This document shows positions 7,577 to 14,929 of a DNA stretch of 22,079 nt, piece by piece. Under the pieces are notes generated by a model, which worked only from the letters and a program-made list of their open reading frames with translations, made no database searches and was not told where the DNA came from. Source of the stretch: a virus. Location: positions 1-22,079 of IMG/VR virus record IMGVR_UViG_3300025164_000228, one strand, 5' to 3'. Each line of letters begins with the position of its first letter. The first letter of the stretch is position 1. Position numbers and translations under genes: made by a program.

Positions 7577-8028
7577 AAGCGAGGCCACCTGAGCCTCATT
7601 TTGATAATTCTTTTAGCTTCTAAACCTGCAATTACTGCATCTTTAAGAAAGCCCTCAAATTCTTCTATTTCTCGTGAAGAGTAATCATAGTATTCCAAGA
7701 CCTTTTCGTACTTCTTTCGCAATCGCTGTTTAATAAACTTCCGCTTTTCACTCATAGTCGGAAATACTTTACTACCTGCTAGACTGTTACATTCGCGGCA
7801 GCATGGTACTACATCACTTTTTCGAGCACCTAAATCGGCCATCATGCGCGTAAAGCTCTGAGGAATAACATGATCGCGCGTATCTGCCGTCATTCCGCAA
7901 TAAAAGCACGGACGCATTTTAAAAGCTTCGCGTCTGCACTTGTCAGTACAGTAGAGCGCTTGCCCGCGTTTCTCTGGGGGTATCCACGCACCACACCATA
8001 CGCATCGGCGTTCTCTATGCTCAATCAT
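7573..8028 (-). CDS. HNH-type nuclease with N-terminal zinc ribbon
   Basis: The 151-residue protein has an N-terminal zinc module (C-V-W-C-G, then L-Y-C-T-D-K-C-R-R-E-A-F) followed directly by an HNH domain: C-F-Y-C-G with D-H-V-I-P-Q-S as the catalytic D-H, and C-C-R-E-C-N-S-L-A-G. The C-terminal half is charged and helical. HNH proteins of this size in phages may be free-standing homing nucleases or part of DNA processing. Here it sits between a zinc-finger gene and the resolvase with short overlaps (8 and 4 bases), so it is integrated into the operon. The zinc ribbon closely resembles that of its upstream neighbour. Confidence 0.72.
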   Translation of the reverse strand: MIEHRERRCVWCGAWIPPEKRGQALYCTDKCRREAFKMRPCFYCGMTADTRDHVIPQSFTRMMADLGARKSDVVPCCRECNSLAGSKVFPTMSEKRKFIKQRLRKKYEKVLEYYDYSSREIEEFEGFLKDAVIAGLEAKRIIKMRLRWPRL

Positions 8029-8335
8029 CGTTTCTACGTTCCTTGAAAGCTGCTAATCGGCAAGCATCTGAGCAGTAAATAGCTCCTACTCTTTTACTTG
8101 ACTCTAGTACCTCCCCACACTTAATACACACTCGCTCTCCTTTTTGCTTATCTGAAAGAGCTTTCTTACGCATTGCTTTTGTGCGTTCCAAACAGAGATT
8201 AGAGCAAAACTTCTGCCTTGAGTGCTTTACAAGAAACCTCGTACTGCAACGTGTGCACTTCTTAATACGTAACGGTCTTTTTCTCTCTATGTCAGTAGCT
8301 CGTACTACCTTGCGAATCTTTTTTATCTCGTTCAT
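8021..8335 (-). CDS. Double zinc-ribbon protein
   Basis: ATG 8335 has ATAGGAGAACG just upstream, so I use it rather than an upstream start. The 104-residue product contains two similar Cys4 modules: C-T-R-C followed by F-C-S-N-L-C, and C-I-K-C-G followed by Y-C-S-D-A-C-R-L-A-A-F-K. The second is close to the zinc module of the HNH protein next door (Y/C-x-D-x-C-R-x-x-A-F-K), which suggests duplication. The linker is basic. It is probably a DNA- or RNA-binding or assembly protein; no catalytic residues are visible. It overlaps the HNH gene by 8 bases. Confidence 0.65.
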   Translation of the reverse strand: MNEIKKIRKVVRATDIERKRPLRIKKCTRCSTRFLVKHSRQKFCSNLCLERTKAMRKKALSDKQKGERVCIKCGEVLESSKRVGAIYCSDACRLAAFKERRNDD

Positions 8336-8492
8336 CGTTCTCCTATGGTAGCACAAACGTTCTCAGGGCGCAAGAACGGCTCTCGCCCTTTGGCTGGCAC
8401 TAACGAGCGAATCCGGGGGGCACGATGGGTGGACAGCAATAGACCAGGCAAATCGGAGCAGCGCCGACCCCTCAGAGCGCGCGTGCGCACTT
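8336..8492 (-). other. G+C-rich gap between polymerase and zinc-ribbon gene
   Basis: No convincing gene lies in these ~157 bases. A frame is open across it and ends in ATGA with the next gene, but the product is Arg-rich with no ribosome-binding site and overlaps the polymerase end, so I do not annotate it. The stretch is visibly richer in G and C than its neighbours. It contains a small hairpin at 8366-8388 (GGGCG...CGCCC with an inner AGA/TCT pair) and an alternating GC-rich tract near 8477-8491. It could be an untranslated leader, a regulatory site or imported DNA. Confidence 0.35.
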
Positions 8493-10949
8493 TCAGGCGG
8501 TAGATAAGCTCAATACCTCCAGTTCGCCCCATGATCGGCCTACAGACACTTCCGCTACGAACGGAAGCTCCCAACCTAGCGTATCCTTGGGTATAGCTGC
8601 CATTACTTCTTGTATGATCCTACCAGCCTCATGCACGTAGTTTTCAATTACGTAAGCCAAAATCTCGTCATGTACTGTGAGCACTAGCTTGCAACGTTCT
8701 GCGTCCAGCTCCGTAAACAAGCGATTGAACGCATGAAGCGTAAGCGTTGAAGCTGTGTTTTGCGGAATAAAGTTGAAACCTTCCCTAAGTGTTTCTGCTT
8801 TGTTTTCATTGGTAATCAGGTAAAAACGGCGTTTATAGCCAAAGGGTGAAGTAACAACACCAGTACGCAAGATTTGTTGGTTTACTTCACTCTTCCAGTT
8901 GCGCACGCCACGGAAGGTTTGCCACCACCACTTGATAAATTCAGTAGCCTCACGTTCAGGAATATTGTGCTTTTCTTGGAACGTTTTGGCGGACTGTTCG
9001 TAAGCAACACCAAACTGCATGTTCTTAGTGTTAGAGCGTTGCTCCTTAGTGAAGTCCTCACCATAGAAGCGGGCAGCCGCGATGTTATGCAGGTCTAGCC
9101 CTTCTTTGTAAATACGCATAAGCTCGGGGTCTTGGCTCAGGTAAGCGATGCAACGTAGCTCAGCTTGGCTGTAATCGGCCTGTAACACTAATGTACCAGG
9201 AGGCGCAGTAAACAGCTTACGAATATTTGGTAGCCCTGGTTTAGTACGTGTGATATTCTGCAAATTAGGATTACGCGAGGATACACGGCCTGTTACAGCA
9301 CCATGTACAATAATTGACGTATTGATCCAACCGTCAAGCTTTTCAGCTATCGGGATCATACCTTGCAAGTATGTACTACGCTGTTTCTCTAGCTTCTTGT
9401 AGTCAAACAGAATCTCTGCCCAATCTTGTACACGCTGTCTGCGCTCGGTAAGTACAGGTTCGGTTAAAGCTTCTCTAAACGTGAAGCGACCTGTTTTAAG
9501 CTCAACGTACACAGACTCGTCTACGCTGCGTTGCTTGCCCGGACGACCTGCTATGTTACTATCGTAAGCTGTTTTCCAGTCGTCATATACAAGCTTGCTG
9601 TTTTGGGTGCTTGAATTAGGATTGTACTTGGCATCACCTACAAGGAACCGCAATTGCTCGCGCATTTCGTCAAGCTTGGGCAACACTTCAAACTCCAAAA
9701 GATCAGCAGCCGCAGAAACATCGTAGTACATACCGTTTAGCTCTGCTCGAATGAAACTTTCAGTTGTAGGTATTAGCGTTTCCAGATATGGGCGTTCGTA
9801 TACTTCGTCAGCAATAGCGCGTTCTTTCAGTATTGGGTACAACTGTGCTGTACCAGCAGCGTCCAAACCATTATATTCATAGAGCGCATCGGGCGTAGCT
9901 AGCGCATCTGCTTCCTCATACCTACCTGCTTTTTCTAGTGTACGAAGCTTGTTTTTCCAAGCTACAACTTCGGATGGTTCATAACGAGGCCAGCCTAGTA
10001 TGTCCTTAACTAGGTATTCCAAGTTATGCACGGCCTCGTCACTACGCTCGTCTAGTGCATAACTAAGTAATAGCGTATCTTGGTCTACTCGGGCGGGGAT
10101 TCCTCTATACCGAAGATTCCGCACGTCGAATTTGCCGTTATGATAGATGTAGCTAACGTTCCGTTGACTGAGGGCTGTCCGTAAGATACTACGCACAAAA
10201 CTTGAATCGGCGCAGGGAGTGGCTCCGAACACAACTGCTTTATCGCCGCTTCCAGCCAAGCCGATGCTAACAAGGCGAGCTTGTTTTCTGAGTCCGGTTG
10301 TTTCGATATCAACCGAAAGTGTGGCGTAATTACTTTCAATGATGTTTCGTAGCCACCGTTCGGCTTCTCCGATTGTATTAGTGATTTGAACACGCGGCAA
10401 ATCCTCCTTTCGTACTCTAGGTGTTGGGTTGAGAGCTAGCTTGAAGTCTTTTACTAGGTCGGGGAAACTTGTTGCGTCGCGCAACACAATTGCTGGATTG
10501 TTTGTTACAATGACTCTGACTGGTTCACTTCGGCTATCACTGTCCTGGTAGCTGTGTACGTATCCTCGATTACCAGAAATATGGGATACTCCTGCGATTT
10601 CGTGAGCAGCTTCGCTGCCGCCGGCGATAATTGTATCTGCGTTACTAAGGTCTGCCCTAAGACGTGGAGCACATGCCGCGATTGCTTCCAGTGGAACTTC
10701 TTGTGCATGGCATAGTACAACGTTCGTAAGTAGAACATCATTGCGATCTACTCCGTTCTGTTTTAGAAGAAACTCAAGTACCTTACCACTTGGCCCCGAA
10801 AATACCTTGCCTGTTCGCGCTTCGTGATAACCTGGACTTCGAGCTACAAACGCAACCTTCGCTCTCTGTGGGCCTTCTGTGGGAACGCAGGGTTGGTCTT
10901 TAAGTGGGCATTGCTCACACAATGCGTGTGGAGCTTTAGGCTTAATCAT
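8493..10949 (-). CDS. Family A DNA polymerase with N-terminal UDG-like domain and 3'-5' exonuclease
   Basis: The 818-residue protein has three parts. Residues ~1-175 are like family 4 uracil-DNA glycosylase: C-E-Q-C-P-L (C11, C14), L-T-N-V-V-L-C (~C80), A-A-C-A-P (~C93) give four probable Fe-S cysteines. The motif normally G-E-x-P-G reads A-R-S-P-G, and H-P reads N-N-P. Residues ~208-370 are the exonuclease: D-I-E-T, N-G-K-F-D, and Y-N-G-L-D. Residues ~520-818 are the polymerase: D-Y-S-Q-A-E-L-R (motif A), R-S-N-T-K-N-M-Q-F-G-V-A-Y (motif B), V-H-D-E (motif C). All exonuclease and polymerase key residues are present, so it should be the replicative polymerase. SPO1-like polymerases are known to carry a UDG-like domain. 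Confidence 0.9.
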   Translation of the reverse strand: MIKPKAPHALCEQCPLKDQPCVPTEGPQRAKVAFVARSPGYHEARTGKVFSGPSGKVLEFLLKQNGVDRNDVLLTNVVLCHAQEVPLEAIAACAPRLRADLSNADTIIAGGSEAAHEIAGVSHISGNRGYVHSYQDSDSRSEPVRVIVTNNPAIVLRDATSFPDLVKDFKLALNPTPRVRKEDLPRVQITNTIGEAERWLRNIIESNYATLSVDIETTGLRKQARLVSIGLAGSGDKAVVFGATPCADSSFVRSILRTALSQRNVSYIYHNGKFDVRNLRYRGIPARVDQDTLLLSYALDERSDEAVHNLEYLVKDILGWPRYEPSEVVAWKNKLRTLEKAGRYEEADALATPDALYEYNGLDAAGTAQLYPILKERAIADEVYERPYLETLIPTTESFIRAELNGMYYDVSAAADLLEFEVLPKLDEMREQLRFLVGDAKYNPNSSTQNSKLVYDDWKTAYDSNIAGRPGKQRSVDESVYVELKTGRFTFREALTEPVLTERRQRVQDWAEILFDYKKLEKQRSTYLQGMIPIAEKLDGWINTSIIVHGAVTGRVSSRNPNLQNITRTKPGLPNIRKLFTAPPGTLVLQADYSQAELRCIAYLSQDPELMRIYKEGLDLHNIAAARFYGEDFTKEQRSNTKNMQFGVAYEQSAKTFQEKHNIPEREATEFIKWWWQTFRGVRNWKSEVNQQILRTGVVTSPFGYKRRFYLITNENKAETLREGFNFIPQNTASTLTLHAFNRLFTELDAERCKLVLTVHDEILAYVIENYVHEAGRIIQEVMAAIPKDTLGWELPFVAEVSVGRSWGELEVLSLSTA

Positions 10950-11286
10950 GTTTAGAGCTTTTTACGAGTTTTTCACAAAATTCGTTAACTGCTTTAATCT
11001 CAGCTTCACGAATTCGTTGATCTATATTACATGTCAGACTCTCTATCTCACGCTTGCAACGCAATCGTTCTCGTTCAAATAGGGTTTTCCAGAAGAAGCA
11101 TGTAAAGTCTCTTAACCGTACAACACAACCTTCTTTTGCCCCAATAAACCCAGCATTAGCTAGACAACGCAAAGGTTTCCACCACAAATGCCGAGCGAAG
11201 TTTGTTTTAATTTGTTGTAATAAACTAAGATGCAAACCACGCTGATAATCTACAGTTTGCCAGTATATTTTCTTGCGCTTAATCAT
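10942..11286 (-). CDS. Hypothetical protein upstream of the polymerase
   Basis: This 114-residue frame starts at ATG 11286, overlapping the upstream small gene (ATGA), and its stop overlaps the polymerase start by 8 bases. The product is basic with several aromatic and Cys residues and a helical C-terminal half (E-R-L-R-C-K-R-E-I-E-S-L). No known domain is recognised. It begins with the same three residues (M-I-K) as the polymerase, probably by chance. The operon overlap supports real translation. Confidence 0.55.
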   Translation of the reverse strand: MIKRKKIYWQTVDYQRGLHLSLLQQIKTNFARHLWWKPLRCLANAGFIGAKEGCVVRLRDFTCFFWKTLFERERLRCKREIESLTCNIDQRIREAEIKAVNEFCEKLVKSSKHD

Positions 11287-11450
11287 TCGGAGTAAGGTGT
11301 ATCGTGTACCACAACGACATACGCTATACCTTTGTACAAGATAGTGATACCGTCCGAACGTTCATGCACTATACCTAACTCTGGGAACATCGCAGCTTTT
11401 CCACGAATTACATTTTGCAGCATAGCTACTAAATTAGTTTTGTCATTCAT
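11283..11450 (-). CDS. Small hypothetical protein (55 residues)
   Basis: ATG 11450 overlaps the upstream stop as ATGA, and the TGA at 11285-11283 overlaps the next ATG in the same way. The product starts with a helix (L-V-A-M-L-Q-N-V-I-R-G-K-A-A) and continues with beta-like hydrophobic stretches (D-G-I-T-I-L-Y-K-G-I-A-Y-V-V-V-V). There is no membrane segment, Cys or known motif. Perfect four-base overlaps on both sides are the main evidence that it is a gene. Confidence 0.55.
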   Translation of the reverse strand: MNDKTNLVAMLQNVIRGKAAMFPELGIVHERSDGITILYKGIAYVVVVHDTPYSE

Positions 11451-11767
11451 TGTAGTGGCTGCCCATTAGGGCCAAACAGTCTGCCTAAAGTTTGTGCTCT
11501 ACGTACAGCATCTTCATTCTGTGTTCTAATTTCTTGGAGTTGCTCTAGTAGGTGCTTGGCAAATTCCAAGTTTAGTTCTTTTTCGTCGAGAATGCCTTTA
11601 TCTATCAGAAGCTTCACAATCGTATCAAGGCGTTTAACATTCAGGAAGTGATCGATCTTAATACCTTCTGGACTCATACCTGCTTCTTGCCACTTACTGA
11701 GTTCATCTTGAATCTCACTATGCAGCACTTCTAATGGATCGCGCTTAGGCGCTTGGTTAGTGGTCAT
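11447..11767 (-). CDS. Hypothetical helical protein
   Basis: I use ATG 11767; a TTG at 11776 in the same frame is possible, and neither has a clear ribosome-binding site, so coupling to the overlapping upstream gene is likely. The ~106-residue product is acidic and almost entirely helical (L-H-S-E-I-Q-D-E-L-S-K-W, L-L-E-Q-L-Q-E-I-R-T-Q-N-E-D). It could be a dimeric regulator or accessory replication protein, but no family is recognised. It sits between the primase-helicase and polymerase genes. Confidence 0.6.
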   Translation of the reverse strand: MTTNQAPKRDPLEVLHSEIQDELSKWQEAGMSPEGIKIDHFLNVKRLDTIVKLLIDKGILDEKELNLEFAKHLLEQLQEIRTQNEDAVRRAQTLGRLFGPNGQPLQ

Positions 11768-11912
11768 TCCACTCAATGCCTAGTAGTATACAAATCTCTT
11801 TTCCTATTGCAGTAGCTAGCTCAACGTCCATGATTCTGTTAGAAGTTTCTGGATAGCACCACCCTCTAGCAATAGCTCCAAGTATAGCTTCCTGTGTTAC
11901 TACGTTGCCCAT
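11757..11912 (-). CDS. Small hypothetical protein (51 residues)
   Basis: The ATG at 11912 overlaps the end of the primase-helicase by 13 bases, and the TAA (11759-11757) overlaps the next gene. The product contains A-I-L-G-A-I-A-R-G-W-C-Y-P-E-T-S-N-R-x-M-D, typical of small phage proteins with a W-C-x-P-E-T-x-N-K/R-x-M-D pattern, and ends with I-C-I-L-L-G-I-E-W. It is probably a real gene in the overlap chain; the function is unknown. Confidence 0.6.
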   Translation of the reverse strand: MGNVVTQEAILGAIARGWCYPETSNRIMDVELATAIGKEICILLGIEWNDH

Positions 11913-14095
11913 AGTTTTTGTGCCCTTCCGTTGCGCTTAATGATAATTTGACCACGATCTTCTAGTGAGCCTAAAATCTCGTCTGCTTCGCGTTTAGTCA
12001 TGTGGTAGTACTGCATGAGCTTACCACGATTTATACCTTCATTGCGCCTGATGGTAGTAAGTACCTTGTCCATCACGCGCTGTGTAATACTAATACCCGC
12101 ATTCATTACGAGGTCTACTGTATGCACGCCCCAACTCTGAACAAAACGCGAAGCATCTGTTACGTCTTGTAGCTCAATCTGTATGGTATTAACTTTAGGT
12201 TCTTGACGTGCGGCTCCTAACAATACTGCGAGTTTGAGCATCGAACGTGATAACCGTTCAAAGGTAGGTAGAGCAAGTGCATTATACGGTGATTCACTAG
12301 CTGCTTTAACCATGCGCATCTCGATATCACCATATAGCTCCCAAGCTTCTGTAGTTAAAAATGCCTCAGTTTTTGCTGGTATATCAATCTCCTGGCCCGC
12401 GATGTTCATAGTTACAATACGTTGATAAGCTTCGCGCATATCAGCAAGACGAGTTATCATGCGAGCGCGCTCAAGATCGGTTGAGTGAGTAGCCGGCCCT
12501 GTTCGTCGGATTTGCTCAAGATCGGCGTCACCTGTTACTACCAAGAAACGCGGCAAGAACCCCGACAATATGTATTGCTCACCTACTTCCTGATATACTC
12601 TATCCTTAATACCGCCACCGAAGAAAATAAATACAGGGCTAGAAATACGTATAGTTTCTTTACGCAGCAAGCGTGTATATGTTTGAGGCACATCGTAGAG
12701 CTGAGTCAGTGTTTCAGGCATACCAGCAAGATAATCTTTTCTATTAATTGAGTGAAAGAACCCTGCTACTTCGTCTTTGTAGAAAATGCTCGCCCGATTA
12801 GGTCTAAGTGACAATCCTGTTAGCAAACCTTCTGCTGAACCATCAGTAGCAAGTATTGCTTCATCGTCTACTTCATGCAGCAAATCCATTGCCATACGCA
12901 TCGCAGTTGTCTTGCGCGTAAGTGTACTATCGCCTAAGATAAGGCCCCACAGGTTCGGAACCATATTACCGTAAGAAGTGTCGAGCTTAATATTAGCAGC
13001 CAGAATAGCTGAGAGTATAATAGCCGCAGCGATTTCGTGGTACTGAGCAAGCGCGTCTGTCGCTATTACGCCCCATTCGCGGTAGTCGTCGATGAACGTA
13101 GGTTCTCCCGGTTTACCTTCAAAGATCGTAGGCATGAATAATGGTGTTGCTGGTGTACCTAATACTAGACCTACTGTTATACCAGCTAGTCTATTCTGCG
13201 CTGCTTGTGCCTTCTTGATATCTCTCCACAGGTACTTAGGCGAACGACCATCGCGCATGTACTTATTGCACTTTGCTGGCAACAACACGGCGAAAGTTTC
13301 AATATCAGATAAGCCGCACTCTAAGCATATATTGATAACTTTCCAGAGTATCTTAGACCAGTCATCTTCAGGATCGAGATCAGCTTCGTAAGCTGAGAAG
13401 AAACCAGCTCTACCCAACAAAACCGAGTTACGTGTTAAAACACTGGTAATATCAGGTAACGTGTCTAATGCTGGTTCTTCAACCTGTTCGAGTTCTGCTT
13501 CGGTGGTTCCCGCCGCTGCTGGTAGTTGTTCAAACTCGGTTACGGGAAAAACATCATCTAAAGCGTTTCGTACAACAACTTCGGGTGCATCGGGGTACTT
13601 ATAGTTATACGTAAACGGGACGCGCAGAAGTTGTGTTAGATCCCATCCGGAAGGATCAGCACCCTCAGATTGGTACTTGTATGCGATACGCTTAGAGAAT
13701 TCCTCAGCGTTCTCGGGCGGTATTACTTCGTCTAGCCGCCATATTGCTTGAAAACGCTTGGGTGATGATTCTACGATAACTGAGGGGGGCGGCGCTACTT
13801 TGCTAGGATCACAAGTGTCAAGATCAGCCCACACAAGCTTCGTAGAAGCACAATAAGCTTTCTTACGTTCTGGCCGTGTAAGCAGATTAACACAGTACCA
13901 TACATTACGTTTGAGAGCCGAAGCTTCTACAAACTGTACCATATCTGCCATCTGCGCAGGCCATTTGAAGAATGCTTGTTTGAAGCTCTCTTTCGGAACT
14001 TTAGGATCGCTCGTAGCGATGCAGACGTAGCCTTCCTGCGTATCAAACAGGAAGTCAAAGAACTTCTCTATGAGTGTTGTCTGCGCTGTCGGCAT
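11900..14095 (-). CDS. Primase-helicase (AEP/RepB-like primase, PriCT-like region, SF3/DUF3987-like helicase)
   Basis: The 731-residue protein has an N-terminal archaeo-eukaryotic-type primase domain: V-W-A-D-L-D (~D91, D93) is the metal motif, followed by S-P-K-R-F-Q-A-I-W-R-L, where other members often have His in place of Q, and L-T-Q-L-L-R-V-P-F-T-Y-N-Y-K. A helical PriCT-like region lies around 240-300. The C-terminal ATPase has Walker A G-D-S-T-L-T-R-K-T-T (~388-397; R instead of G before K) and Walker B S-I-F-Y-K-D-E (~D441, E442), ending in a winged-helix-like part (R-G-K-L-M-Q-Y-Y-H-M-T). It should prime and unwind at the replication fork. Its ATG has no clear ribosome-binding site; a hairpin lies just upstream. 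Confidence 0.8.
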   Translation of the reverse strand: MPTAQTTLIEKFFDFLFDTQEGYVCIATSDPKVPKESFKQAFFKWPAQMADMVQFVEASALKRNVWYCVNLLTRPERKKAYCASTKLVWADLDTCDPSKVAPPPSVIVESSPKRFQAIWRLDEVIPPENAEEFSKRIAYKYQSEGADPSGWDLTQLLRVPFTYNYKYPDAPEVVVRNALDDVFPVTEFEQLPAAAGTTEAELEQVEEPALDTLPDITSVLTRNSVLLGRAGFFSAYEADLDPEDDWSKILWKVINICLECGLSDIETFAVLLPAKCNKYMRDGRSPKYLWRDIKKAQAAQNRLAGITVGLVLGTPATPLFMPTIFEGKPGEPTFIDDYREWGVIATDALAQYHEIAAAIILSAILAANIKLDTSYGNMVPNLWGLILGDSTLTRKTTAMRMAMDLLHEVDDEAILATDGSAEGLLTGLSLRPNRASIFYKDEVAGFFHSINRKDYLAGMPETLTQLYDVPQTYTRLLRKETIRISSPVFIFFGGGIKDRVYQEVGEQYILSGFLPRFLVVTGDADLEQIRRTGPATHSTDLERARMITRLADMREAYQRIVTMNIAGQEIDIPAKTEAFLTTEAWELYGDIEMRMVKAASESPYNALALPTFERLSRSMLKLAVLLGAARQEPKVNTIQIELQDVTDASRFVQSWGVHTVDLVMNAGISITQRVMDKVLTTIRRNEGINRGKLMQYYHMTKREADEILGSLEDRGQIIIKRNGRAQKLWAT

Positions 14096-14108
14096 AGCAG
14101 CTATAGAG

Positions 14109-14147
14109 TGCGGAAAGGGGCCACCTGTTCGTGACCCCCTTACCGCA
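14109..14147 (-). repeat. Inverted repeat (12-base stem) just upstream of the primase-helicase
   Basis: Arms 14109-14120 and 14136-14147 pair in 11 of 12 positions (TGCGGTAAGGGG / CCCCTTTCCGCA on the - strand), with an extra CAC/GTG pair in the loop. It fills the gap between the single-strand-binding gene and the primase-helicase. No T-tract follows on either side, so it is not a classical terminator. It may attenuate transcription, stabilise the upstream mRNA or control primase translation. Confidence 0.65.
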
Positions 14148-14155
14148 ATCTATGT

Positions 14156-14650
14156 TTACAGCAGCGTTGCCGTTGTAGCAGGAGTACCTGCGGGCTTTAC
14201 ACTTGATACATCGTTGTCGAAGATACCTGTACCAACACCGTCGATCTTGCGTTCACGGCGCGTTACAGTAATACGGCATTCACGACCGCACATATCCTCG
14301 AAGTCGGGAGAGAAACTCCCTCCCATAACTTCTGCTTCGTCGTAACCGATTGCCTTGAAGAAATTGACGAGCATACCATTCATCTTGTCGTATGCCTTGT
14401 AGGGTTCGCCGTTGATTTCCTTGGGTGTAACAAAGAACTTGCGGAAAACACGACGATTCTCATACTTCTCACCTTCAATGCGGAACTGCACATTGAAGTA
14501 CGGAGTACCCGCAGGCAACTTACCTTCGTTCTCTGTTTCCTTGAGAGTTACTTCGTACACAGTTGCATCGTATGTGGCAGGCGGTAGTGCATCAAAATCG
14601 GTCGCACTAGTATCCGCACCTGCCAAATTGAGAACCAAGCCCTCTTCCAT
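14156..14650 (-). CDS. Single-stranded-DNA-binding protein (DUF669-like)
   Basis: The 164-residue protein has a strong ribosome-binding site (AAAAGGAGATAAAG before ATG). It contains the DUF669-like pattern L-P-P-A-T-Y-D-A-T-V-Y-E-V, then G-T-P-Y-F-N-V-Q-F-R-I and N-R-R-V-F-R-K-F-F-V, a helix with F-F-K-A-I-G-Y, and G-R-E-C-R-I-T-V beta strand. These are OB-fold-like ssDNA-binding proteins common in phage replication modules. It lies next to the Sak4-like ATPase and the primase, as in many phages. The tail is Pro/Ala/Thr-rich rather than strongly acidic. Confidence 0.75.
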   Translation of the reverse strand: MEEGLVLNLAGADTSATDFDALPPATYDATVYEVTLKETENEGKLPAGTPYFNVQFRIEGEKYENRRVFRKFFVTPKEINGEPYKAYDKMNGMLVNFFKAIGYDEAEVMGGSFSPDFEDMCGRECRITVTRRERKIDGVGTGIFDNDVSSVKPAGTPATTATLL

Positions 14651-14671
14651 CTTTATCTCCTTTTAGTTGAA

Positions 14672-14914
14672 TTACGTTCGTTTCCAACCCTCACTCTGAG
14701 GGCCACCAACACTAGCTAAAGTTTCTACTGTTTCGTTCGTTTCACAGCAAACTAGACGTTGCTCGTCAAAAGCTAGTTCCTCCGGTTTACCATCTTTATC
14801 TGCTCGTTCCAAGCCAACTCGAATACACCCGTACAAATACTCATACCGACCAACAGCTACTCCCTCGAAGCCCGTAATTGTATCTCGATACTCCTTACCT
14901 AGTTCAACGTTCAA
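14672..14914 (-). CDS. Small conserved phage protein (80 residues)
   Basis: The frame starts at TTG 14914 with GGGGGTGA eight or so bases upstream; an ATG at the same site in another frame stops after five codons. The product has Y-R-D-T-I-T-G-F-E-G-V-A-V-G-R-Y-E-Y-L-Y-G-C, a pattern I know from small phage hypothetical proteins (D-x-I-T-G-F-x-G followed by Y-L-x-G-C), with a likely SH3-like beta fold. It sits between the ssDNA-binding protein and the Sak4-like ATPase. Function unknown. Confidence 0.65.
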   Translation of the reverse strand: MNVELGKEYRDTITGFEGVAVGRYEYLYGCIRVGLERADKDGKPEELAFDEQRLVCCETNETVETLASVGGPQSEGWKRT

Positions 14915-14929
14915 ATTTCATCACCCCCG

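Noticed and set aside
8332-8574. 80-codon minus-strand frame across the polymerase end and the G+C-rich gap
   Set aside because: It ends in ATGA with the next gene, which is suggestive, but the product is Arg-rich and low in coding character, has no ribosome-binding site, and overlaps the polymerase. Kept as a note on the gap.
12485-12751. Plus-strand 88-codon frame inside the primase-helicase gene
   Set aside because: It is antisense to a confirmed helicase domain and has no independent support.
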